Below the pieces are notes generated by a model. That model worked only from the letters and a program-made list of their open reading frames with translations. It made no database searches and was not told the DNA's origin. Of a DNA stretch of 64,000 nucleotides, positions 1 to 7,999 are shown in pieces (the first letter of the stretch is position 1; every line of letters starts with the position of its first letter). Position numbers and translations under genes: made by a program. Source of the DNA: Nocardia albiluteola (lineage in GTDB: Bacteria; Actinomycetota; Actinomycetes; Mycobacteriales; Mycobacteriaceae); contig NZ_JAHKNI010000003.1 in assembly GCF_018860155.1 (NCBI RefSeq), positions 62,001-126,000 of the forward strand. Reading direction: 5' to 3'.

Positions 1-1
1 A

Positions 2-3000
2 CGGCCGCAACGGATTCCGCTGTCGTTCGCACAGCGCCGGATGTGGTTCCTGAACCGCCTGGCGCCGGATTCCCCGGCGTACAACATCCCGCTCGCGGTC
101 CGGCTGACCGGACGGCTCGACGTGGCCGCCCTGGCCGCGGCGGCCGGCGATGTGCTCGGCAGGCACGAGGCGCTGCGCACGCGCTACCCCTCCGATGTCG
201 AGGGGGCGTATCAGGACATCCTGCCCGCGGACGCGGTCGTTCCGCCGCTGACGCCGGAGGATGTCGACGGCGAGCAGGTGGCCGCTCGGCTCATCGAGAT
301 CGTCGGGGCGGGATTCGATGTCACCGCGGCCCCGCCCTTCCGGGCCGCGCTGCTCCGGGTGAACCCCGGCACGGAACCCGACACCGCGAGCGCTCCGTCG
401 GCCGATCCGGAGGCCGGCGACTACGTGCTGGTGCTGGTCGTGCACCACATCAACGCCGACGGGTTCTCGATGGGGCCGCTGGCCCGCGACGTGGCCCTCG
501 CCTACGCGGCCCGCGCGGCCGGTAGCGCTCCGCAGTGGCGCCCCCTGCCGGTGCAGTACGCGGATTACGCACTCTGGCAACAGCATCTGCTCGGCGACGA
601 GACCGACCCGGACAGCCTCGCGGCGCGTCAGCTCGCCTACTGGACCGCGGCGCTGCGCGGCATTCCCGATCAGCTGGATCTGCCGTCGGACCGGCCCCGG
701 CCCGCGGTGGCCGCGGGGCGCGGGGCGACACACCGTTTCGTGCTGCCTGCCGACCTGCATCGCGCGGCGGGTGTGCTTGCCGCGCAACGCCATGCGACGT
801 TGTTCGGCGTCGTACACACCGCGTACGCGGTGCTGCTGGCCCGGCTCTCGGGCATCGACGACATCGTCGTGGGCACTCCGATCGCGGGCCGCGGCGCGGC
901 CGAACTCGACGATCTGGTGGGCATGTTCGTCAATACCCTGGCGCTGCGCACCCGGGTCGACCCAGCCGCCTCCTTCGAGAGCCTGCTGGCCGCGGTGACC
1001 GCGGGCGACCTGGCCGCCTTCGACCATGCGGACGTGCCGTTCGAGCGATTGGTCGAGGTGCTGGATCCACCACGGTCGCAGGCCCGCAACCCACTGTTCC
1101 AGACGATGCTGGTGTTGCAGAACCAGCAGACCCCGAGCCTGGACCTGGGGGAGGTGTCGATCGGGCTGCTGCCCGCGGAGACGGGCATATCCCAATTCGA
1201 TCTGAACCTCACCCTGAGTGAGCGGTTCGACACGGATGGCGCGCCCGCCGGGATCATTGCCGAATTGACCTATGCCACGGATCTTTTCGATTCCGAGACC
1301 ATTGCCGGTTTTGCCGGCCGCTTCGAGCGGCTGCTGTCGGGAGCGGTGGCCGATCCGGCCCTGGCGGTCGGTGACATCGACCTGCTCAGCCCCGCGGAGC
1401 GCCAGGCCGCGCTCGTGCACGCCGGTACACACCTCCCGCGTCCGATCGCCCTGGTGCCGGCAATGCTGGCCGCTCAGGCAGCCTGTACGCCGGACGCGCC
1501 CGCGGTCGTCGCCGAGGACGCCACGCTCACCTACGCCGAGTTCGCGGCCCGGGTGAACCGGCTGGCGCGACGGCTGATCGCCGACGGCGTCGGCCCGGAA
1601 TCGATGGTGGCCCTGGCCATGCGGCGATCGCTGGACATGGTGGTGACCATTCACGCGGTGCTCGCCGCGGGCGGGGCCTACGTGCCGCTCAATCCGGATC
1701 ACCCGGCCGAACGCAATCGCTACATCCTGGATACGGCCCGCCCGCACTGCGTGCTGCTCGGCGCGGGCGTGCCGGAGGTGGGCGAGGATCGCTGGCGGCA
1801 ACTGCGCATCGCCCCGGCGGAGCTGAGTGCGTACAGTGCCGATCAGGTGAGCGATGCCGAACGCCGTGCGCCGCTGCGTGCCTCCAATACCGCCTACGTC
1901 ATCTTCACCTCCGGCTCGACCGGTCGGCCCAAGGGGGTGATGATCCCGCACGGAGCGCTCGTCAACTACGTGCTGTGGGAGCGGGAGCACTACGTCCTGT
2001 GCCCGGGAGACGTTGTGCTGCACAAGACTCCGGTCACCTTCGACGCCTCGGTGGTGGAACTGTTCGGCCCGTTGCTGTTCGGTGCGCGGATCGTGGTGGC
2101 CCGGCACGACGGCGAGCGGGATCTGGACTATCTGCTGGGCCTGATGCACCGGTACTCGGTCACGCAGATGAATGGTGCGCCCTCGCTACTCGGGTCGTTG
2201 CTCGGTGCGGACGCCGAGCTGCCCGGGTCGCTGCGGCACGTGCTGGCCGGCGGCGAGGAGCTGCCGCGCAGCGTGCTGACGCGGATGCGGCGGCGATACC
2301 CGGACGTCTCGGTCGACAACCACTACGGCCCGACCGAGGCCACGGTGACCTCCCTGATGCAGCGGTGCACACCCGACGTCCTCGCGGCGACCGGGCGGGT
2401 GCCGCTGGGCTGGCCGGCGATGAATACCGGTGTCTACGTCTTGGATTCGCGCCTGCGCCCGGTGCCCCCGGGCGTGGCCGGTGAGCTGTATCTGACCGGC
2501 GTCCAGCTGGCGCGGGGATATCGGGGCCGGGTGGACCTGACCGCGGAACGCTTCGTCGCCGACCCGCACGATCCCGCGGGCGGGCGCATGTACCGCACCG
2601 GCGATCTGGTTCGCCGCACGCGGGCCGGCGCGCTGGAATATCTGGGCCGCACCGATTTCCAGGTGAAGCTGCGCGGCCTGCGGATCGAACTGGGCGAGAT
2701 CGAGGCGGCGCTGACGGGGCTCGAGGGCGTGCGGCAGGCCGCGGCGCGCGTGGTGACCGATGACCGGCGCGGCGACCGGCTCGTCGCCTTCGTGGCCGCG
2801 GCGGCCGATTTCGACACCCGGGCCGCGAAAGCGGCTCTGGCGGAACATGTTCCCGGTTACATGGTGCCGAACATCATTGTCGCGCTGGACGCGTTGCCGG
2901 TGAACGCGTCGGGGAAGGTCGACCGCAAGGCCCTGCCCGCGCCGGAGTTCGAGGCGACCGCCTATCGGGCGCCGGTGAGCGAGGCCGAACTGCTCGTCGC

Positions 3001-4000
3001 CGAGGTGCTGACCGAGGTGCTGGGTCACGAGCGGATCGGGCTGGACGACAACTTCTTCGAGCTCGGCGGCAACAGCCTGCTCGCCACCCGGGTGGTGGCC
3101 CTGCTGGGCGAGCGGTTCGGGATCCGGCCGCAGGTGCAGTGGCTGTTCACCGCGGCGACGGTGGAGGCGCTGGCCGCGACGGTGGCCGCCGCGGCGGCCG
3201 GCGCCGGCGTCGACGACGGCCTGGGCGTGCTGCTGCCGATCCGCGCCGAGGGGCGCGGCGTCCCGCTGTTCTGTGTGCATCCGATGCTCGGGCTGGCGTG
3301 GAGTTATGCGGTGCTGGCCGAATCGTTGCCGGGGCGGCCGCTGTACGGGCTGCAGACGCCGGCGATCGGCGAGCCTCAGACCCCGGTGGGATCGATCGCC
3401 GACCTGGCGACGCGCTACGTCGCGGCGATCCGATCGGTGCAGCCCGAGGGGCCGTATCACCTGCTCGGCTGGTCGCGCGGCGGGGTGATCGCGCACGCGA
3501 TCGCGACGCGACTGCAGGCCGCGGGCGAGCGGGTCGCGGGTCTGACCATGCTGGACAGTACCTGTCATACCGATCCGGCCCGGTTCCGCGCCGAATTCAC
3601 CGCGGCCGTGCGGGAGATCGGCATCGAGATCGGCCCGCAGGAGGATCTGGCCGCACTGCCCGACGACCGGCTGGCGTTGCTGATGGCGGCGATTCCGGCC
3701 GAACTGACGGCGCTGACGCCCGCGCAGGTGCGCCGGATGTACACCGCGGCGGTGACACCGATCGAATCGGGCCACGTCCCCGACCGGTTCGACGGCGATA
3801 TCGTCTATGTCACACCGGAATTGGAGCCCGATCCGGACGGCGATCCGGCGGAGTGGCGCGAGTTCGTCACCGGCCGCGTCATCGAGCGCACCCTGCCCGC
3901 CACGCATGCGACGATGCTGTCCCCGGAGACGGCCGCTGCCCTGGCGGCGCTCGTGAGTCCGGTGGAACCGGAGGTCGACGTGGTCGCGGGCCCGGAGTAG
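2..4000 (+). CDS. Nonribosomal peptide synthetase, terminal C-A-PCP-TE module (5' partial)
   Basis: This is the last module of a multidomain peptide synthetase; the open frame runs off the left edge, so earlier modules lie outside. Counting from the ATG at 41, the condensation domain spans about residues 1-440 and starts inside the C1 motif (LSFAQRRMWFL). Its catalytic motif HHINADG is near 135. The adenylation domain spans about 460-970, with TSGSTGRPKG near 623, YGPTEA, YRTGDL and NASGKVDRK. The carrier site LGGNSLL (phosphopantetheine Ser) is near 1010. The thioesterase spans about 1060-1319 with the nucleophile in GWSRG near 1143, so the product is released here. By-eye specificity residues are D-A-V-N-L-G-H-V-T with the conserved Lys. 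I do not recognise that code, so the amino acid is unknown. There is no frameshift in the visible part. Confidence 0.95.
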   Translation, partial: RPQRIPLSFAQRRMWFLNRLAPDSPAYNIPLAVRLTGRLDVAALAAAAGDVLGRHEALRTRYPSDVEGAYQDILPADAVVPPLTPEDVDGEQVAARLIEIVGAGFDVTAAPPFRAALLRVNPGTEPDTASAPSADPEAGDYVLVLVVHHINADGFSMGPLARDVALAYAARAAGSAPQWRPLPVQYADYALWQQHLLGDETDPDSLAARQLAYWTAALRGIPDQLDLPSDRPRPAVAAGRGATHRFVLPADLHRAAGVLAAQRHATLFGVVHTAYAVLLARLSGIDDIVVGTPIAGRGAAELDDLVGMFVNTLALRTRVDPAASFESLLAAVTAGDLAAFDHADVPFERLVEVLDPPRSQARNPLFQTMLVLQNQQTPSLDLGEVSIGLLPAETGISQFDLNLTLSERFDTDGAPAGIIAELTYATDLFDSETIAGFAGRFERLLSGAVADPALAVGDIDLLSPAERQAALVHAGTHLPRPIALVPAMLAAQAACTPDAPAVVAEDATLTYAEFAARVNRLARRLIADGVGPESMVALAMRRSLDMVVTIHAVLAAGGAYVPLNPDHPAERNRYILDTARPHCVLLGAGVPEVGEDRWRQLRIAPAELSAYSADQVSDAERRAPLRASNTAYVIFTSGSTGRPKGVMIPHGALVNYVLWEREHYVLCPGDVVLHKTPVTFDASVVELFGPLLFGARIVVARHDGERDLDYLLGLMHRYSVTQMNGAPSLLGSLLGADAELPGSLRHVLAGGEELPRSVLTRMRRRYPDVSVDNHYGPTEATVTSLMQRCTPDVLAATGRVPLGWPAMNTGVYVLDSRLRPVPPGVAGELYLTGVQLARGYRGRVDLTAERFVADPHDPAGGRMYRTGDLVRRTRAGALEYLGRTDFQVKLRGLRIELGEIEAALTGLEGVRQAAARVVTDDRRGDRLVAFVAAAADFDTRAAKAALAEHVPGYMVPNIIVALDALPVNASGKVDRKALPAPEFEATAYRAPVSEAELLVAEVLTEVLGHERIGLDDNFFELGGNSLLATRVVALLGERFGIRPQVQWLFTAATVEALAATVAAAAAGAGVDDGLGVLLPIRAEGRGVPLFCVHPMLGLAWSYAVLAESLPGRPLYGLQTPAIGEPQTPVGSIADLATRYVAAIRSVQPEGPYHLLGWSRGGVIAHAIATRLQAAGERVAGLTMLDSTCHTDPARFRAEFTAAVREIGIEIGPQEDLAALPDDRLALLMAAIPAELTALTPAQVRRMYTAAVTPIESGHVPDRFDGDIVYVTPELEPDPDGDPAEWREFVTGRVIERTLPATHATMLSPETAAALAALVSPVEPEVDVVAGPE

Positions 4001-4324
4001 GCCCTGGGGACCGCCGATATCGCCCGCCCGCCGTGCAGACCGGTGGGTACGGTCCGGCTGCTTCCGAATAATGCACCGGCGCTGGGGAATCCGGCCCTCC
4101 TGGATACCGAGGGCGGTGTCTGCGAGAACATCGTCGACCACTCCTGCGATGCGGGTTCGAAACGCTTTGGGGGAGTGCGACTCCGCGTGGATCCGGATCG
4201 TCGCGGCAACAAGACGATCGGGGCCGTGACCCGCGGCGACGGTGCCTACCGAGAGCTGCCCAAGAAAGTTTACGGAGTTTAATAATAGGTGTTCACAAAA
4301 TAGGGTGTGGTGTGGTTCACTCGT
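4001..4324. other. Intergenic region upstream of CYP125, no gene seen
   Basis: About 320 bases separate the synthetase stop from the CYP125 control site. A 79-codon open frame (4043-4282, +) exists but shows no family resemblance and no ribosome-binding site, so it is not called. The last 60 bases are AT-richer than the rest (TTTAATAATAGG near 4278-4289) and probably contain the promoter. Confidence 0.5.
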
Positions 4325-4338
4325 CTGAACTCGTTCTA
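4325..4338 (+). promoter_or_regulatory. KstR-type operator before CYP125 (7 of 8 fixed positions)
   Basis: CTGAACTCGTTCTA matches the mycobacterial KstR consensus TNNAACNNGTTNNA except for the first base. It ends 13 bases before the GTG start and abuts the ribosome-binding site, so a bound repressor would block transcription or its start. cyp125 is a known KstR target in mycobacteria. Binding here is inferred. Confidence 0.65.
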
Positions 4339-4351
4339 GAGGAGGCCACCC

Positions 4352-5578
4352 GTGTCCGCACCGTCCATCTCTCACGGCTTCGATTTCACCGACCCCGATC
4401 TGCTTGCCAAGCGTTTGCCTGTCGCCGAATGGGCCGAGCTGCGCAAGACCGCCCCGGTCTGGTGGGTCGAGCAGCCGCACAACATCGCCGGCTTCGGCGA
4501 CAACGGCTACTGGGTCGTCAGCCGGCTGGACGACATCAAGGAGATCTCGAAGAACCCCGAGGTGTTCTCGAACTTCGAGAACACGGCGGTGATCCGCTTC
4601 TACGACGACATCGCCCGCGAGGAGATCGACATCCAGCGCGGGATGCTGGTCAACCAGGACCCGCCCGCGCACGACAAGCTGCGCCGCATCATCTCCAAGG
4701 GCTTCACCCCGCGCGCGGTGGAGAGCCTGCGCAACGCCCTGCGCGATCGCGCCGAGCGAATCGTGCACGAGGCCAAGAAGTCCGGCGGCGGCGACTTCGT
4801 CACCCAGGTCGCCTCGGAGCTGCCGCTGCAGGCGATCGCGGAGCTGCTGGGCGTCCCGCAGTCCGATCGCGGCAAGCTGTTCGAGTGGTCCAACACCATG
4901 ATGGGCTACGACGATCCGGACTTCGGCGGCGACCACAAGATGGCCACGGCCGAGATCATGGGCTACTCCTGGAATCTGGCCGAGGAGCGGCGCGGGTGCC
5001 CGGCCGACGACATCGTCAGCCAGCTGGTCACCGCCGACATGGACGGCGAATCGCTCGGCTCGGACGAATTCGCCTGGTTCGTCATCCTTCTCGCGGTCGC
5101 GGGCAACGAAACCACGCGTAACGCCACGACCCACGGCATGAAGGCGTTCGTCGACTTCCCCGAGCAGTGGGAGCTGTACAAGCAGCAGCGGCCGCGCACC
5201 GCGCCGGACGAGATCGTCCGGTGGGCTACGCCGGTGATCGCGTTCCAGCGAACCGCCCTGTCCGACACCGAGATCGGCGGCCAGCACATCAACAAGGGCG
5301 ACCGGGTCGGGCTGTTCTACGCCTCGGCCAACTTCGACGAGGAGCGGTTCGACAAGCCGTTCGAGTTCGATATCCTGCGCAACCCCAACCCGCACGTGGG
5401 ATTCGGCGGCACCGGCACGCACTATTGCGTCGGGGCCAACCTGGCCCGCCTGCAGCTCGATCTCATCTTCAATGCGATTGCCGACGTAATGCCCAACCTG
5501 CGTCAGGTTTCCGAGCCCGTGCGGCTACGCTCGGGTTGGTTGAACGGAATCAAGAGCTGGCAGGTTGCTTATGAGTGA
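4352..5578 (+). CDS. cyp125: Cytochrome P450 of the CYP125 family (steroid C26/C27 hydroxylase)
   Basis: The 408-residue protein follows M. tuberculosis CYP125A1 almost end to end. Shared features are an N-terminal GFDFTDPDLLAKRLPVAEWA stretch, AGNETT in helix I near 250, EIVRWATPV (ExxR) near 287, the heme loop FGGTGTHYCVG with Cys near 359, and an RLRSGWLNGIK end. The known reaction oxidises the terminal methyl of the cholesterol side chain, opening the chain to beta-oxidation. The GTG start is set by AGAGGAGG 6-13 bases upstream. It overlaps the following TetR gene by 8 bases, so the two are probably one transcript. The upstream KstR-like box supports sterol control. CYP142 is a less likely alternative. 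Confidence 0.92.
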   Translation: MSAPSISHGFDFTDPDLLAKRLPVAEWAELRKTAPVWWVEQPHNIAGFGDNGYWVVSRLDDIKEISKNPEVFSNFENTAVIRFYDDIAREEIDIQRGMLVNQDPPAHDKLRRIISKGFTPRAVESLRNALRDRAERIVHEAKKSGGGDFVTQVASELPLQAIAELLGVPQSDRGKLFEWSNTMMGYDDPDFGGDHKMATAEIMGYSWNLAEERRGCPADDIVSQLVTADMDGESLGSDEFAWFVILLAVAGNETTRNATTHGMKAFVDFPEQWELYKQQRPRTAPDEIVRWATPVIAFQRTALSDTEIGGQHINKGDRVGLFYASANFDEERFDKPFEFDILRNPNPHVGFGGTGTHYCVGANLARLQLDLIFNAIADVMPNLRQVSEPVRLRSGWLNGIKSWQVAYE

Positions 5579-6287
5579 GCCCGCTAGGCGGGGCCGGGTG
5601 CCCGCGGTGAGCGACGCGGACATCCGGCGAGAGGCCAGAACCCTACTGGCAGAGCAGGGCCCGGAGGCGGTGACGCTGCGCGCGATCGCGCGCGCCCTCG
5701 GCATCACCGCGCCCGCCCTGTATCGCTACTACTCCTCGCGCGAGGATCTGGTCACCGCGCTACGCCTGGACATCTGCGCGGAGCTGGCGGCTCAGCTGGC
5801 CGCGCAGGTCGCGGAGCTACCGGACGACGGCATGGTGCAGCTGCTGGCCATCTGCCGCGGCTTCCGGCGCTGGGCGCTGGACCACGGGCCCGAGTTCACG
5901 CTGGTCTTCGCCTCCCCGGCGGGCGGGAACACCAGTGCCATGCGGCAATTCGACGAGCCGTTCGGCCGCATCTTCCTGCAGGCGGCCGGGCGGCTGCTGA
6001 CCGCCTACGACATCGCGACCCCGCCGACGGACGCGATCCCCGAGGTGCTGTGCGCGGATCTGAAGCGGTTTCAGACCGAATTGCTTGCCGTGCTTGCCGA
6101 ATCGGGACAGGACTTCCCGGCCGAGAAGCTCGATCTGGGCGTGACATACCTGATGATCATGTTCTGGGCCCGGATCTACGGTCACGTCACCCTCGAGGTG
6201 TTCGGCAATTACCCGATGGCCGTGGAGGATCCGGACGCGCTGTTCGACGCCACCCTCGAGGATCTGGCCCGCACCATCGGGATCTGA
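5571..6287 (+). CDS. TetR-family transcriptional regulator
   Basis: A 238-residue repressor with the helix-turn-helix near residues 30-60 (TLRAIARALGITAPALYRYY). The C-terminal part (about 90-230) resembles the WHG-type TetR ligand domain. The ATG lies inside the last codons of cyp125 (8-base overlap), so translation is likely coupled to that gene. Its ligand and targets are not visible. It could act on the cyp125 promoter, though the site there looks like a KstR box. The neighbour to the right is convergent after only 13 bases. Confidence 0.85.
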   Translation: MSEPARRGRVPAVSDADIRREARTLLAEQGPEAVTLRAIARALGITAPALYRYYSSREDLVTALRLDICAELAAQLAAQVAELPDDGMVQLLAICRGFRRWALDHGPEFTLVFASPAGGNTSAMRQFDEPFGRIFLQAAGRLLTAYDIATPPTDAIPEVLCADLKRFQTELLAVLAESGQDFPAEKLDLGVTYLMIMFWARIYGHVTLEVFGNYPMAVEDPDALFDATLEDLARTIGI

Positions 6288-6300
6288 CCGCGCGGGCGGC

Positions 6301-7791
6301 CTACGACGGCGGGACGATCGGGTACTCGCCGGTGTGGAACGTCGGCCGTCGAATTCCCTGGAATCGCTGCAGGATTCGCGGGCGCCGCAGGAATCGGGCG
6401 AACCATTCGCCCAGGGTGACCCCGGCGGCGAGGGCGCAGCCCACGCCGAACGCGGCCAGCAGCTGGTTCAATCCGACCAGCTGGTGGCCGTTGAGCAGCG
6501 CCGACAGGCCCCGGTACACCGTCAAACCCGGTAGCAGCGGGGTGATTCCGGCCACCGCGACCACCAGTGGCGGGGTCAGCGCCCGGCGGGCCATGAGACC
6601 ACCGGCCAGGCCCACGACGCACGCGGCCACACCGGAGGAGACCACCGGGCCGAAGCCGGACTGCTGCACCAGCAGATAGCAGACCGTGGCGGACGCGCCG
6701 CTCATCCCGGCGGCGGCCAGGGCCCGGCGCTCGGCGTAGCAGGCCAACGCGAAGGTCAGCGAGGCCACCGCACCGGCGAGCACCTTCATCGGAAGGTTGT
6801 TGATGCTCTGCGTCGAGGACGAGATGTCGATCGGCGGCGCGACCGCATGCAGCAGATCGGCCGCCTTCAGCGCCAGCGCGACCCCGGCGATGATTCCGCC
6901 GGTCATCATCATGACCTCGAGCATGCGGGCGGAGGCGGTGATCGGCGCGCCGGTTATCGCGTCCTCGACGGCACCGACCAGCTGTAATCCACTGAGCAGC
7001 ACGGTGATTCCGGCCGCGACGATGATCGAGGGATTCGCCTCGATGTGCAGGGCGAAGGTGGCGAGCAGGATCGCGGGGATGGTGGCGATCGCGCCGCCGA
7101 CCATCGCCTGGAAGAACGAGGGCAGGTCGCGGTAGTTCAGCGCCCGGTTGGTGCGGTCGATTGCGGCGGTGGCCACACAGCTGGTCGCCGCGACCAGGAT
7201 GCCGCCGCCCAGCAGCAAGGCGATCGAGGCCGCCAGCACCGCCCAGCCGGCGGTGGCAACCCAGCGGTTGTAGGGATGCGGCGCGGAGGTGATCTCGTCC
7301 AGGGCCGCGTGCGCCTCCTCGGGCGGGACCACCTCGCGCCGGATGCGGCGGGTGAGCCGGTCGACCGCGGCCAGCCGGGTGAAGTCGAGCGTGCGGTACT
7401 GCACCACCCGCATGGTCGAGGCGGGCGGCAGCTTGGGCCCGCGGTCGGCGGAGATACGAATCGAGTTGTAGGTGACGTCGATATCGCAGCGGTCCAAACC
7501 GTAGGTGGCGGCGATGAATTCGACCTGGGTGGTGGTGTCGGTGACCGCGGTGCCCGAGGCCAGCACCACCTCGCCGACCCGCTCGGCCAGCTCCATCACC
7601 TGCGTGACGGCGGCGTCGTCGGACAGGTCGATCGGCCGCAGCGGGGCCGGCGCCTCCACGACCGCGTCCACGGTGGCGATGCGCTCGGCCACCAACCTGT
7701 CGATCACCCTGTCGATCGCGCGTCGCCAGCGTGCGCGCCGGCGCGGGACCGCCGCCTCTCCGATCTCGACTGCATCCACCTCGTCACTCAC
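6301..7791 (-). CDS. ThrE-type threonine/serine exporter family membrane protein
   Basis: A 496-residue integral membrane protein with a soluble N-terminal half (about 1-190) and roughly ten hydrophobic segments from about 195 to 480. This layout and length are those of Corynebacterium ThrE and mycobacterial Rv3737, fusions of the two ThrE domains that export threonine and serine. The GTG at 7791 (MSDEVDAVEIGE) is preferred to a TTG three codons upstream. The N-terminal part has an RRRARWRR basic stretch. It is transcribed alone. The substrate is inferred from the family. Confidence 0.82.
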   Translation of the reverse strand: MSDEVDAVEIGEAAVPRRRARWRRAIDRVIDRLVAERIATVDAVVEAPAPLRPIDLSDDAAVTQVMELAERVGEVVLASGTAVTDTTTQVEFIAATYGLDRCDIDVTYNSIRISADRGPKLPPASTMRVVQYRTLDFTRLAAVDRLTRRIRREVVPPEEAHAALDEITSAPHPYNRWVATAGWAVLAASIALLLGGGILVAATSCVATAAIDRTNRALNYRDLPSFFQAMVGGAIATIPAILLATFALHIEANPSIIVAAGITVLLSGLQLVGAVEDAITGAPITASARMLEVMMMTGGIIAGVALALKAADLLHAVAPPIDISSSTQSINNLPMKVLAGAVASLTFALACYAERRALAAAGMSGASATVCYLLVQQSGFGPVVSSGVAACVVGLAGGLMARRALTPPLVVAVAGITPLLPGLTVYRGLSALLNGHQLVGLNQLLAAFGVGCALAAGVTLGEWFARFLRRPRILQRFQGIRRPTFHTGEYPIVPPS

Positions 7792-7987
7792 ATGAAACAA
7801 CGTTAGGGGTGCGTAAAGAATGTGTCAGCCCCGGCACGCATATGAGCCACCGCCGACCGGGGCACGGTGATGCACCTCATCGCCGGTGTCGCGGTCACAC
7901 GGTCCCGATGACGACAGTTCTCCGGGCGCGATACACCGACGCGCCGACGTGCGCCCTCGCCCGCGGGAGCACCCGGCCTGCCGAAGA

Positions 7988-7993
7988 TAGGCT
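7988..7993 (+). promoter_or_regulatory. -10 element giving a probable leaderless acyl-CoA oxidase mRNA
   Basis: TAGGCT (TANNNT form) ends 6 bases before the ATG at 8000, and no ribosome-binding site is present. A transcript from this -10 would start at or within a base of the ATG. Confidence 0.5.
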
Positions 7994-7999
7994 CGGATC

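Noticed and set aside
4043-4282. A 79-codon plus frame between the NRPS and CYP125.
   Set aside because: No ribosome-binding site, no recognisable family, and it runs into the promoter region.
2186-5422. A 1,078-codon open frame on the minus strand.
   Set aside because: It lies opposite the NRPS and CYP125 genes, is Arg/His/Gln-rich and has no family motif: a typical GC-bias shadow.
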